Notes: generated from the sequence alone by a model not told the origin. 64,000 nucleotides of DNA from Dentipellis sp. KUC8613 (GCA_002286715.1 NSJX01000005.1:1041079-1105078), one strand, 5' to 3'; counted from the stretch's first letter, positions 37,901 through 49,511 are shown. Numbers and translations are program-made.

Positions 37901-38999
37901 CAGCTCCGAAGCGGACAGCGCGAAGTTCAGGCAGCTTGCGGATTTCCTTATCAACAAGGAGTACGTGTTTTTCATTCATTGAACTTACTGCGTAGATTAA
38001 CGTTCTGATTCTCGTAGCCGGCATGGTCTGATCTTCCCGTGGGGCAATCGAGGTCGTGAATGGGGCAAGGAGCTCTATGTGATCCCACTCCTCAGTGCCC
38101 ATCCCCTCCCGGACTACCTTGAGATGCTGGACAGCCTGCAATTGCCAAAGGAAAGGAAGGCCGACCACCTTATCGGCGTTTGGGTTCTCAACCGAGGCAA
38201 ACTATCACCGCCGCCTTCGCATCTGCACCCGCCTCCTCAGCAGCCCATGCCTTCTCTCCCAGCAGGCCAGCCCACACCGTCAATCCCCGACCTCTTCCGC
38301 GCTCTCAACCTGCCTCCTATCTCTTCTCACACTCCTACACCCCCTATCCCAGGACTCAGTGCGACTCCTCCACAGCCACCGTCAATTCCTTCTGTGAGCC
38401 AGCCTCCCCTGGCGGCACCCCCCGGCGTCTCTCCCGCACTAGCAGCCGAGGTAGCGTCTCTCACTCCCGAGCAGGTGCAGGCGATGCTGCAGACCTTGCG
38501 CTCAACTGGCCTCGGAGGCATCGCTGCACCACCTCCGCAACCTGCCATGCTATCGTATCCTCAACCGCAGCCAGCGCCGCCCTTCATGGCCTCAGGACCC
38601 CTTGTGCCCTCGCCCTGGGTGAGCTCTCAACTAGCGAGTCTGCAGCTTGGCGGCACGCCCCCGAATTCGCTCTCCGTGCCTCAGTCCCTTCAGATGCCTC
38701 CACAGCAGCCACCGCTACCGCCGAATCAAGGTTTTCAGCCGCCCCCACAGCCGTACGACCGGTACGACGAGCGCGCGCCGAGAGGCGGGCCGCCGCCGTA
38801 TGCGGGCGGGCGGGATCGGGGCGACCGTGGGCGCGGGCGGGCGCGTGGTGGGCGGGGGAGGAACAGGGCGCCGGAGGAGGGCCGTCGTGCGTCGGAGGGG
38901 AGTGCGTGGCCGAGGCGCGGGCGGGGACGAGGGGGGCCGCCGCCGGGGTCTCCGGATCGTGGGTATGCGCCACGGAGGGAGAAGGCACCTTGGGGTTAG
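34958..38999 (+). CDS. BYE1: Bye1-like transcription factor: PHD finger, TFIIS central domain, SPOC domain, 1094 aa
   Basis: Eight exons: 34958-35181, 35251-35300, 35358-35408, 35823-36034, 36087-36523, 36571-37618, 37680-37960, 38018-38999, in frame. A basic N-terminus leads to a PHD finger: VYCLCKG, MVQCGLCKDWFHFRCI and MYVCQACTEK (about residues 52-105) give the C4HC3 pattern. An acidic Glu run and a Lys/Ser region follow, then a TFIIS-like central domain (from about 240; TRKYCLSKLREMLLKIF, with KERFRMISFNL) and a charged coiled stretch. A SPOC domain follows (about 670-845; VWTGILSMPLDSTIP, TFDPSS, GREWGKELYVIPL). The tail is Pro/Gln-rich and ends in RG repeats (GRARGGRGR). Yeast Bye1 binds H3K4me3 through its PHD and RNA polymerase II through its TFIIS domain. 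The RG-rich tail could bind RNA. Confidence 0.88.
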
Positions 39000-39448
39000 G
39001 CGTCAATTATTCACTTTGCTTCGCTTCGTGTGTATAGCTTGTGTGTTATTGCAGTATCGTATTAGGTATCGTAGTGTATTACTTGTGCAGTGTTTTGGAC
39101 CAAGCAGTCCAAGTCGCTGCGGTGTATCTTAATCTCTCTTTCTCTCTTAGTTGGCTGGTTCACTGTTCAACATCAGTACCGGCACCTCTGGTGTGAGCAC
39201 AGGAATGTGTGCTCGAGCTCTAAGATGATCTAGGAAATTACAACAATGTATAGATGTCGACGTAGCAAGACAGACGATAGATGGGTGGGAATATTTAATG
39301 ATGTGTTGTTATTGAATCCTGGTCTTGTGAATTGAGATCGCCTTTGGCTGAGCTTACGGTGTCGACGTCTCGAGCTCAAATTTCGTAGCATCGCAAACAG
39401 GCTGCCGGGTCGACGTTGCCAAAAAGGATATCATAGAAACAATTTAAG
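39000..39448. other. Intergenic region between the Bye1-like gene and tRNA-Glu
   Basis: No gene seen. On the minus strand a TTTTT run (39421-39425), 24 nt beyond the tRNA 3' end, may serve as its Pol III terminator. Confidence 0.5.
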
Positions 39449-39527
39449 TTCGGATACGGGGAATCGAACCCCGAGCTACCGCGTACCACTTGAGAGGCGG
39501 TAATGTTAGCCATTACACCATATCCGA
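39449..39527 (-). tRNA. tRNA-Glu (anticodon CTC) with a 7-nt intron, second copy
   Basis: Minus-strand copy of the tRNA at 15042-15120: the same acceptor stem TCGGATA/TATCCGA, D-arm, anticodon CTC and T-arm. The only difference I find over 79 nt is one base in the intron (AGTGGTA against AGTGTTA). Exon identity is therefore complete, as expected for a functional gene. Confidence 0.93.
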
Positions 39528-39885
39528 GTTATAGACGAGATCTCACTTAGCCAATATATGGAGTTGAAGAGCAACGGTTGGCCTAACATGTACACACCCT
39601 CAATTAGTCTTGTCTCGACATGCGTCAGAATCTCCGAAACCAATATAATACTGACAGTGCATGCACACCTGTAGTTACTGTAGCATTGTGTAGTAAATAT
39701 ATCAGTATACCTGATCAGCACTCGGTTGGCTCAGTCGGTGCATGGAACAACAGGCCCGGTATGAGTCGCCTATACATAATGGTAAAACATTTCTATATAA
39801 CAGAGCTATCGAGTACTGATACATCTAGACGGACTGTGAGCAACATAATCGTCGCGAGATGAGACGAATGATGCTCACTTTAATT
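39528..39885. other. Intergenic region between tRNA-Glu and FMNR2
   Basis: Both flanking genes run leftward. A D-arm-like word near 39728 has no partner stems; nothing else is recognised. Confidence 0.5.
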
Positions 39886-40488
39886 CTACTTCGCCAATTC
39901 CTTCCCGACTGCCTCGAAGAGCGTAGACAACGCGCCATCAAGATCCGCCTGTCGCTCCTTGAGGAACTCAGGGAACTCTTCCGCACCGTTGGCTGGCACC
40001 CTGGTTGATGCCCGAATATAATCCTCTGGCAACGTAACCTCCACCGCGCCCACGACGCGCATCTTCAACCCGCCCTCCAGGACCATCTTCAGCTGCTCCG
40101 CACACCTGCCGCCGCCATGCCCGCCATAGGTAACGAGTACGACGTTCTTTCCGCGCCATTCCCAGTAGAGGTGATCGAGCGCGTTCTTGAGCTCGCCGGG
40201 GTAGCCCCAATTGTACTGCGGCGTGACGATGACGAAGGCATCGCATGACGAGACGAAGGTGCTCCACTCCCGGGTGGGTTCGTTTCCGTACTTGGAGGGA
40301 TCCTTGTTGAGGGCCGCCATGACGGGGTCCACGACAGGGCCTAACGCCATCGGCGGCTTGCGGAGATCGCCTAGGACGACGTCGACCGGCGATTCGCTCG
40401 CCTTGTTGACGGCTGCGGCGACCCAGTGCTGCATGCCTTGGTTGTTGCCATTGTCGCGCGCACTGCCGGGGAGAACTGCGATACGCAT
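39886..40488 (-). CDS. NADPH-dependent FMN reductase-like flavoprotein FMNR2, 200 aa
   Basis: Intronless paralogue of FMNR1 on the opposite strand, clearly similar over its whole length. MRIAVLPGSARDNGNNQG binds FMN phosphate; PQYNWGYPGELKNALDHL and TYGGHGGGRCAEQL follow as in the flavodoxin-like FMN_red fold. It is three residues shorter, mainly in the AVNKASESPVD region. Upstream codons in the same frame lack an ATG, so the start at 40488 matches FMNR1. It stands head-to-head with FMO4 across a 1.44 kb interval, an arrangement that would allow co-regulation. Expected activity: NAD(P)H-dependent reduction of FMN or quinones. Confidence 0.88.
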   Translation of the reverse strand: MRIAVLPGSARDNGNNQGMQHWVAAAVNKASESPVDVVLGDLRKPPMALGPVVDPVMAALNKDPSKYGNEPTREWSTFVSSCDAFVIVTPQYNWGYPGELKNALDHLYWEWRGKNVVLVTYGGHGGGRCAEQLKMVLEGGLKMRVVGAVEVTLPEDYIRASTRVPANGAEEFPEFLKERQADLDGALSTLFEAVGKELAK

Positions 40489-40673
40489 GATGGAGGTGCG
40501 GATGAGGTTCAATCTGACGCTAACCATGATTGAGTGAGTTCTACAGTCCGGACATTCCCGGTGATCGATCAGCCCACCTTTGTGCTCTGGGGTTGAGGAG
40601 GTTGAAGACGCGCCGAAGACGAGAGGGCGAGGAGATGTAGATAGCTGTCGATATGGCTGGTGCAAGCTGTCGC

Positions 40674-40681
40674 CTTATATA
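40674..40681 (-). promoter_or_regulatory. Possible TATA box of FMNR2
   Basis: TATATAAG on the minus strand, 186 bp before the FMNR2 ATG. If real, the mRNA has a 5' leader of about 150 nt. The same octamer precedes FMO1 and FMO4. Confidence 0.45.
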
Positions 40682-41841
40682 CCAGGAGCTTTAATGAACT
40701 GTGAGGGTGCCATCAGTTAATGACTACTTACGTGGAACGACGGCGCTTCGTATCGATGCGACTGAACTGCGCAGCAAGTGCGAGGCTGCGAATCAGAGTG
40801 TATATTGCGAAGCAGATCTAGCTGTTTGAATAGGCTCGTATATTGGGCGGCAGGTACTAGGAGGTTCTGAGATTCGACGAGCTCAATCACAGCGTACACG
40901 ATATTCGCACCTTGAGTCGAACCTGGACCAAAGGTCTAGGATAAAGCTCTCCAACCTGAGGAGAAGTTTGTTCGTGGTTAGTCCATTTCAAATAATCTTG
41001 CAGTGTCTAACTATAGCAAGGCAGCTAAGCCAGTAAGCGCTATGACGGACGAGAGCAAGGGCAGGAATTTGTATAACAAATTCCGAAGCGATGAGGCCGG
41101 CGGCAACTTATGCAGTGGGTTAGGGTCAGAAATTTCACTCTGAGGCCTGTCTGATCACAACGGGCCACGTCCTTCTCTCCAGATCCCGCTCCTATACTTG
41201 TACTACTTGCTTTATTTTGTCGGAAATTATCCTCTTGAATCAAGCTGGCTTTTACCCGGTTCACGCCATCGGACGAGGTAGATATGTACCAGCGCCCAGA
41301 GTGTGCCTCTGATACCAGTGCCGAGTCCGAATCGTGCAGCCCGACCTGTTTCATCCTCGAGTCTCAGCTAGAGTCCGTCTCAGGCGTGAGGTGAGTTAAC
41401 GACGGGCCCCGGAAGGCGCAGCATGCGCAGCACGGGCGGGCCGTGAACGACGACGAGTTTGGTGAGGAAAACCTCTTACGATACTGGGTTTAGCTAAGGC
41501 ACTATCAAACCAATTCAGATCTTTCCGAGTCCTGTCATGTTACAATCAGCGTAACAATGACTTGCGAATTTGAACCAAATGCAGGCCTGCGCTGCGTCAC
41601 AGTTTAATCCAACGCACGACACACCCGACGGGACCATGATCACACCGTTGGAACTCGTATAGACACCCGTCTTTGCGACTGACGTGTCGGTGCCCCGCAG
41701 TCATTCGCGCAGCCTGTACAAGGAGAGCTGATTGCACAATTTCTCGAAGTTGGACAATGCAATTCACTCTTGAGCTTAAGCTCGAGTCGGTAAATTTCAT
41801 GGACACGTAATGAATGGACCTTATGCTGAAGGATGCTGGTC
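40682..41841. other. Intergenic interval between divergent FMNR2 and FMO4
   Basis: No gene seen. Contains the inverted copy of the 15959-15996 word and presumably upstream elements for both genes. Confidence 0.5.
41475..41511 (-). repeat. Conserved word upstream of FMNR2 (pairs with 15959-15996)
   Basis: Read on the minus strand it gives GGTTT-ATA, CTTAGCTAAACCCAG and TCGTAAG in the same order and spacing as upstream of FMNR1, about 1 kb before the reductase start. Confidence 0.55.
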
Positions 41842-41849
41842 TATATAAG
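41842..41849 (+). promoter_or_regulatory. TATA box of FMO4
   Basis: TATATAAG, 86 bp before the ATG at 41928; identical to the FMO1 box. Confidence 0.65.
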
Positions 41850-41927
41850 AGCTGGTCCGACGACGTTCATGTTCGACAATCCACTGGTACTGTGGTCTTA
41901 CTCTCTACCAAACACATTTTTCTCACC

Positions 41928-44127
41928 ATGTCTTCCAACGTCGACGTTCTTATCGTAGGTGATTTCATGCTGTCTCCATTCATAAACTTGTCCTGACGCT
42001 GTCTGTGCTAGATTGGCGCTGGTCCCACTGGTCTCGTTGCTGCTTTGACCCTTGCGAAGAACGGTGTATCTGTACGCATTATTGAGAAACTGCCGCAGCA
42101 TCCTCTAGGACAGCGCGGTGCTGGTATCATGGTATGCGACTCTGCGTGTCAACCCTGGAGTATACTCTTGACTTAGCCGACGTCTTTCAAGCCCCGGACT
42201 CTTGAGGTATACCATTTTCTTGGTGTCCTTGAAGACATAAAGAAGTCGAGTGTCCCTGTTATCGACTATAAGGAATGGAAGGACGGAAAGCCTCTGAAAA
42301 CGTATCCTATCGCGCCTCTCTTAGAGCCCACCCCAACCTATCCCGAAGTAAGTCGTGCAAGTAAGACGATCCATGTACGAAACTCATCCGTATCTAGCGT
42401 CGCGCCCATCTCTTAGGACAAGATGCGGCATGCGGCATCCTTCGTGATCATCTGAGGACATTTGGTATCGAAGTGGAGTTAGCGACGGAATTAGTTCACC
42501 TCGAGCAACAAGAAGATTCTGTTACTGCCGATGTAATAAGAAAGCAAGACGGAAAGGAAACCAGAAACACTATAACGGCCAAGTATGTGATAGGTGCGGA
42601 TGGCGCTAAAGGTATTACATCGTTTTCTTCACGCTTTTCTGGGTCACGCTGAACTCGGAAATGCACAGGCGCCGTCCGCAAACTGTTGGACCTTTCTTTT
42701 CTTGGAGAGACGCGAGATGCTCTTCATGTTATTATCGGAGACGTTGAGGTAACCGGTATCGACCAAGAGGTTCGTGTTTGTTGCTCTACTTGATATCATG
42801 AAAGCTAACATTTCGTATTGTAGCATTGGCACAAGTTCGGTGATGTGCCTAACGACGCGTTCGTATCATTTCTCTGAGTATCATTCTGCATACGTGACGG
42901 TTGACGCGGACACGGTCTCGAACAGATTCATGCTTCGTCCTACGAATCGCTCGGCAAAGGAGAATATCTACTTCCTCAGTGCCTTCGGACCCAACCTCGA
43001 CTACACCAGGGCCGTCGAAGACCATGAATACCTCCGGGACTTTATATACGGCCTCGCGAAGCTTCCAGAGCTTAAGATCGGCAAGGTCGAGACCATTGCG
43101 GACTATCGGTTCGTCATTTATGTTGCTCCGGCGAGACTGTGCAAAGGTTGACCCGTGCTTGGACACACAGGCCCAACATCCGCCTTGTCAGCAACTTCGG
43201 TAAGGGAAGGGTGTTCATAGCTGGAGGTCCGTCGTCAATGTGTTGGATCACCTTGTCACTATGCTCACGCCCGTATAGATGTAGCGCACGTCCACAGCCC
43301 GACGGGCGGCCAAGGAATGAATTCCAGCATCATGGATGCGGTACGCTTTTTCACCCTTCTCACCTACCAACATTTCTGACTCCCCGCTCTAGTTCAACCT
43401 CAGCTGGAAGCTCGCGCTCGCCACCAAATGCCTCGCCTCGCCCGCTCTCCTCGAAAGCTACAACGCCGAGCGCCTCCCAGTAATCAAAGAGATGCTCCAG
43501 CGGACGACAGCCATCATGAACCGCACCTTCAACCCAGTGAACAGCCCGAGCGGTCCCGCGCCGCCTGCTGGGAAGGGGGCAGGGTTGTCTCCGTGGCAAC
43601 GCTCGACAATCCTCAACCAGCTCGGCGTGCACTATCGCTGGAGCCCGGTCGTGGTGGACGAAGCCGTCGAGGAACTCGAGGCGGACGATAAAGGCAAGGC
43701 CGCAGAGCTCACCGCGAGCACTTACGTCGCCGAAGAGGACGGGAGACTGCACGCGGGCGACCGCGCTCCGGATTCGCCTGGGCTGTTGGATCTGAAGACA
43801 GGCGAGGAGAAGAGGCTTTTCGATGTCTTCGGTCTGGACCACCACACTGTGCTTGTCTTCGCAGACGGAGAGACGGGTTCCGTGCTGCAGCCACTGGCAC
43901 GCTTCCCGGCGGGCCTGATTAGGACCGTCGTGGTTCGGTCGCAGGAGTCGATCGCCTCGGCGGGAGTGGAGAACGCAGATCTGGTGCTGCAGGACAAGCA
44001 GGGCCACGCGTACCCTGCGTACGGGGCGACGGGTGTGGCGATCGTGCGGCCAGATGGCGTCGTTGGTGCGCTTGTCGGCGGTGCGGAGGGCGTCGAGAAG
44101 TATTTCGCGGGCGTATTTGCGGTCTGA
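41928..44127 (+). CDS. FAD-dependent monooxygenase FMO4 (phenol hydroxylase-like), 562 aa
   Basis: Ten exons: 41928-41954, 42012-42131, 42192-42347, 42398-42611, 42669-42769, 42824-42858, 42926-43108, 43171-43226, 43279-43340, 43393-44127. Exon lengths 2-9 are identical to FMO1 and FMO2 although it lies 27 kb from FMO3. Motifs: IGAGPTGLVAALTLA, IGADGAK, GDVAHVHSPTGGQGMN, HAGDRAPD, then a thioredoxin-like C-terminal domain with GLDHHTVLVF. In the GD motif the usual GDAAH reads GDVAH. Expected role is NADPH- and FAD-dependent aromatic hydroxylation. Divergent neighbour of FMNR2 and tail-to-tail with 7TM-C. No frame break seen. Confidence 0.9.
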
Positions 44128-44346
44128 CGCACATTGTAAATTGCTATAGAATTATCTCCAGTATAGGCGACATGAGATGTTCCCTATTTGTGGGGCTCTC
44201 GAGTGGATCAAACTTACGAGCAAGATGATTTCGAATAGACGTCCACATCAATATCAAGAGGGTACTTGTTACAATAGTGCGTGTCCGACGAGAGATAGCT
44301 ACGTAGTGAGAACCAATGAATAAGTTGTAACAGCGGACAGAACGAA

Positions 44347-45718
44347 TTAGACTATATCCAAAATACCGGAAATCTCCTTCCCCTGCTTTCCGACCGTGTC
44401 AGACTCGGACTCATTTGCGGAGGGCGCGTCGTCTGCGTTCCATTGGTGGGATTCTGCAGACATAGTGTGCATTGAATTGCGTGCTGCGGCTGGGGCTATT
44501 TTGACAGGGATCATCTGGCCCTCCACGGAAGCCTCCCTTCTCGTCCTGAAAAAGCGACGCAAAGCAGCCCATGGCCTGGCTCGCTCTTTATTCAAGTATC
44601 GGACGGCTTGATTTCCGCTGGTATAAAATCTGCTTTGTATGAGAAGAAGACATAACACGATGGGCTGGCACAAAGTGACGATTAGAATGATCTGTTGACT
44701 ATCTCGAGTGCTGCGTAGACGTACGGGGAGCTGAACAACCATCCCCATGAATAAGTCCTGTGTCTCGATGACTCCATTGGGAGCATAGATGGTTCTTGTC
44801 ACACTCGCCACCACATATGCGATGATGCCTAGTGTGTAGATCAAACTTGTCTCGATGATGAAGAGCATGGTGGTAAATAAGTTGCCGCTCTTAGAAAGAC
44901 GAGTAGATGAATAAAGCTTGTAAGAAATCGCAGCTGGAGAAATGTGGTAATTATAGCTTGATCGGATCGAGAAAATACCCACAAGCGCAGTAAACGGTGC
45001 AAGCCATCGTGATCGCGGCCCATATCCCGCTCCTTAGCGACATGATTCCGAGCTGATTTAAAGCCTGAGCTTCAGTCCCCGCAAAAAACAACCCCAAGGC
45101 TGGGCATTGTAAGCAGCACGTCTGTCTAAAAGCATGCACTGGCGTACCGAAGCTGGTGACGGCAGTCAACACTGGTAGTGCGACCACAATAATGCTTTTG
45201 CTGGAGACTTTATAGCAGCGCCAAATCTGTAGATCGAAGGTTAGTAAGAGGTGATACTTGCGAGGAACGACGAACGGTTATTGTATCTCCCAGAGCTACT
45301 TGTATAACCAGGAGGAATTGACGCGCAGCCGTGCATTGTGTAGGGATGTCGCCACCGAAGGACGTGGCACCCTGATAAACTTCAACAATGCTTATGGCAA
45401 TGTACTAAGATATGCAAAATTAGGCTATCAACCCTTTATCTGGAGGCCCTTCCGGCGAAGCTATCTGAACTCACAACCGTTGCAACGATGAACATTAGCG
45501 CGAGCATCATGAAAAGCCATCTATGTGCCAACCCCCCTCCTGTGCTCCGATGTTGCAGCATGATTGCTGTAGCCGTACTCATAGACAAATGTATGCCTTC
45601 CCATAGAAAATTAGCTTTAGTAGAGATAAGTTGCGATATGCCACGTACCATACAAGGTCATTTCCGCGATGATGGTCGGGATTTTGTCAAGGGCATCATC
45701 GTAAATGGGGTCGGACAT
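44347..45718 (-). CDS. Seven-transmembrane protein 7TM-C
   Basis: Seven exons deduced on the minus strand; exon 1 is 45718-45649 and begins MSDPIYDDALDKIP. Family hallmarks: GDTITIWRCY, WAAITMACTVYCASAISYK, the block TRLSKSGNLFTTMLFIIET followed by SLIYTLGII, and VVQLPPIVLCLLLIQSRF with a tail ending in EISGILDIV. Splice sites match those of 7TM-A and frame is kept at each junction. It lies tail-to-tail with FMO4. Probably plasma-membrane; function unknown. Start codon chosen by homology of the short N-terminal segment before the first helix. Confidence 0.8.
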
Positions 45719-47712
45719 CGCGAAGGGAGGCGAAGAGGAGAATGAACCCCAATCCATTTAACGTGGCGCGATTGATTTTCGAGGATGTCAAGGAAAGGCG
45801 TGAAGATAGATGAGGATATCTGTGAGACAATTACAGGCGCCCAGGCAGCCGCATGCTCCACGCGATCACCAATCAATTCATGAACCGGATTTCTGATTTT
45901 GATTTCTCTGAACATGCCATGAGTTACAGTGCCATCGCACAAGAGCCCACACCATGCATGCTTCGGGTGGACTTGAATTTGAAATTTCCTTCCTTTGCGT
46001 CCCAAAGACAGTACCAATATCGCAATGCCATGGTCGGCCTCTTGCACTGGTGGAGATGATTCCGCATCAGCAGCAGGTGAAGCACTTGTCTATTCTGAAT
46101 TATAATTTTTCATCAGTGTGATTTGCAGGCACCAACGACGCACATACCTAAACGATTTCAGCGCTTGCCTCAAGTGGTCCGCGCGCCTCCGAGTCTCGTC
46201 ACCGTGGTCACCGGTCACCTGACGTACTTTCTGCGCCCTTCCCCGTTCTGCTAATGACGGAGGTATCGCAGGACGAGATGAAGATACATGGTGTGGGCAT
46301 ACCCGGCCAGGTTCGGGCATCTCGCTGGGCCATGACAGGAGCAAGCTGCTGATGGAGGATGTCCGTTGAGGGAAGGATGGCAAGTCCACAGAGACCAGCG
46401 ACGTCGCTGATATCCGCCATGGCCGAGCTCTGTGTGGCTTGGTCACGGCAGTTGGAGCAAACGGTAGTTTGGAAGGCGCGGTACACATGATGGACTCGGA
46501 CAGCATGAGTAACGACGACGACGACAACAACAACGCTATGGCTAGGAGCGGCATTATTCGATCGAAGACGGAAGCTTGCTTTGGTAGTTTGAGAATCCGG
46601 TGAAGACTACTAGGGCTCTCACGGGCCATGCGACACGACTGGTAACGGTGAGATGTAAGTACTATTGACGAAATGTATCCATAGGTTTAGATAGCTCTTG
46701 CCTTTCTTTGAGCGGTATTCCGTCGCAACGAGTTGGCGACTTCATTCAGCCTTAGTAATAATCAGGCCCGTAACCAGGCTGCAAGAGTCGACGTTGAAGT
46801 GGACGTCGATCAAAGACGGAGAATCCATCTCGCTGGCAGATGCTCAGGTTCGCAGGGTACGAAGCTACGGCGCGAGATATCATTTTTTTGGGTCGGCGAT
46901 CTTCGAGCAAAGATTCCGACAGCCATGTGCCACCGCGGCAGCAACGGCACTGCTACGGTGCTACCCACGGCTCGTTCGCCTGGGTACGCCGTTCGGATCT
47001 TACTACGTCCATTACTTTCCGAGCCTTCCTGCAGCGCCCTCGGCACTAGTGCTGTCTGTAGCGGCCGCCTCTACCGCTAAAGTCTTCGGCTTGTGGACAT
47101 GGGCTTCAAGTAGTGCTAGTGGACGCAGTGCCCGCATATATGCCTCGAGACCGCGCCGGGTCGCCCCGCTGGAGCAAGCTACGGGGCGGAAGGACGGCTT
47201 GATGAGCCGGCGCGGCCTGGCAACAGGGTGCGTTATTGACTCTATGATCTTCCTGCCAATCTCTGACAAATTACCAAGTGTGCGCTCGACCCAGGCATGA
47301 CCTGCTTCGAGTGCGCTTTTGTATTTTGCCAACTTCATGCTCACTAAGGTCTCTGTTATCGCGCGCACTGCCGACAGCCCACGACTCTGGTTCTTGTTAC
47401 GACTTCTGCTCGCACGATCGAGCTCGCGGAATGAGTTTGTCTCATGATGCGATGTTCCTCAGCCTAGTTTTCTAACACGATGAGCTCGCGAGTAGCGTAA
47501 TTTCGATCATGTGTCTTCGTACAGAAATGACGCAGATGGTCGACATCCATAAATAAACAGTACCAAGAACATCCGAGGACAATGTCTGATGGGTATTACA
47601 CCGGCGCGAGTCGTACACGTCACAGTCGCCCGTACTCAACAAGAAATGGGTACATCACTGCCGAAGCCGAAGGAGAGACGAAGAAAGAAGGCGAGAGAAT
47701 GTACGGACCGGG
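45719..47712. other. Gene-poor interval with a duplicated unit
   Basis: No gene supported in 45719-46800. From about 46800 rightward the sequence belongs to a unit repeated at 50280-51690 and 51830-52345. A 179-codon minus ORF at 46090-46629 has a hydrophobic start but no other support. Confidence 0.5.
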
Positions 47713-47830
47713 TCAGGCAATGTCTAAAACATGAGAAACTTTTTTCTCCTGCTGTCCAAGCGCATCCAACTCGCGATAGTCCTCGTTCGACATGTCGTCT
47801 GCGGCGTCCGTGCTCGGGGCCTCTGCCGGC
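46800..47830. repeat. Local duplication, unit 1 (3' flank and end of 7TM-D)
   Basis: Shares long interrupted matches with 50280-51690 and 51830-52345. Landmarks are GACATGGGCTT, GTGCGTTATTGAC, CGAGCTCGCGAGTAG and GCAATGTCTAAAACATGAG in this order. In unit 1 it ends inside the intact last exon of 7TM-D. Confidence 0.75.
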
Positions 47831-49156
47831 ACCGATATCGCGTGTGTCGAAACGTGAACTGCGATTGGGTCCACCCGGAGAGTTGACGTCTGACTGTCGG
47901 CAGGAGCCTTCCTCCTGGTCCCGAAGATACGACGCAGGGCATCCCACGGGCGGGCCCGTTCTGGGTTCGTGTATCGGATGGCTTGGCTGCCGCCGTTGTA
48001 AAATCGGGTCTGTAGGATAAGAAGACATAATACAAGGGGCTAGCGGAAAGTAGCAATCAGGATGACGAGTTGAACGGATGGAGTGCTGAAAGACATACAG
48101 GAAGCTGAACGACCGTCGCCATCAGGACTTCACGGGCATCCAAGGCTGAGCTAAGGTTTACAAAGCTTGCTGTCACATATAGGACGACACCCAGTGTGTA
48201 GATCAAACTTGTCTCGACAACAAAGAAGATGGTAGCAAATAACTTGTTGCTCTTGGTTAGACGGGCAGACGAATATATCTTGTAAGAGATTGCGACTGGA
48301 AAACAACAACACTTTTAATTCGATCGGGACCTTGCATTCAAGAAAATACGTACAAGCGCAGTAAATGGTGCAAACCATCGTTATTGCGGCCCATACCCCG
48401 CTACTCCGTGCCCATGCATATATTGGATCATATGGCACGAATATAGCCACGAGATCCCGAGTGCCGGTGCCCGCACTATACAGCCCAAAGACTAGGAATT
48501 GTTCAGTAGGAGCACATCGGGTTGAACAAGCATACACTGCCTACTGAAACTGGCAAGGGCAGTCAACGCTGGAAGCATGATCACGATGACATTCTTGCCG
48601 AAAACTTCATAGCAGCGCCAGATCTGTAAATGCAATGTCAATGAGAGGTAATACTCGCGAGAAACGACGGACGGTCACAGAGTCTCCTAGAGCTGCTTGT
48701 ATTATCAGAAGAGATGGCCGAGCTGATGAGAACAAAAAAGTCGAAAGGTTGTCGGCGTTGCCTGGTCTGTCTTGGTAGAATCCAACAATGCTCAAGACAA
48801 CATACTAGAGAGATAAAATCATTGCCTCCACCTTTTCTTTGGGAGCCCTTCCAGGCACGGTAGCTAAACTCACTGCTGTCGCAATCATGAACATCAGCAT
48901 GAGTACCATGAGGAGCCATTTATGTGCCAATCCCTCTGCTGTGTTTCGACGTAGTAGCATAATCGCTGTGACGGTGCTCAGGGACGAGTTTATGCCTATC
49001 TCACCGATGTAAGCTCCAGTAGAGATATGCCAAAACATGCTACACACCGTACAAAGCCATCTCCATGACAATTGTTGGGACTTCACTCTGTGCAAAACGG
49101 TATCCTTCCTGAAGCCCGTCCAAGTAGTTCGCTTGAATGTTTGGACCGTCGGGCAT
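47713..49156 (-). CDS. Seven-transmembrane protein 7TM-D
   Basis: Seven exons deduced from 49156 (MPDGPNIQANYLDG) to the stop at 47713. All hallmarks are present: GDSVTIWRCYEVF, GVWAAITMVCTIYC, the block beginning SYKIYSSARLTKSNKLFAT and running to SLIYTLGVV, and VVQLPPLVLCLLILQTRF. The Ser/Asp-rich tail ends in EKKVSHVLDIA. It keeps frame throughout and is the closest intact relative of 7TM-E and of the 51.5-51.7 kb remnant. Probably plasma-membrane; function unknown. Confidence 0.8.
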
Positions 49157-49511
49157 CGTGAGGTGAGGTAGAAAGATATAAAACGGAGAGCAAAATTTGG
49201 TCTATTTAACTTGACTCGGTTGATCTTCGACTCCGTCGATAAATCAGGACGGATATCACAAGAGATGTCTGCGTTACATTTGTGGATGCACGGACAGCAG
49301 CGAATCCTACACGTCTGGTGAACACGAGAGCTTCGATGGCCAATAGATGCAGCTTCCAGTCAATCTTCACACCAGATTTTCTGATCTATATTCTCCAGAA
49401 CTGCCGTTAATAGCAGTATCATCACAGAAGGGACTCTTTCATGCTCACCTTCGGACAGAGATCTAGTAAGTAAATCCCTCCTCACCGTCTGAAGGCGCAA
49501 CCATCGCGGCA
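49157..49511. other. Intergenic region upstream of 7TM-D
   Basis: Promoter side of 7TM-D, with a TATA-like word near 49175 on the minus strand. No gene recognised. Confidence 0.45.

Noticed and set aside
39718..39775. D-arm-like word GGCTCAGTCGGT suggesting a tRNA
   Set aside because: No matching T-arm or acceptor stem follows.
40489..40665. N-terminal extension of FMNR2
   Set aside because: The in-frame upstream stretch has no ATG, is low in similarity to FMNR1, and the family starts at MRIAVLPGSA.
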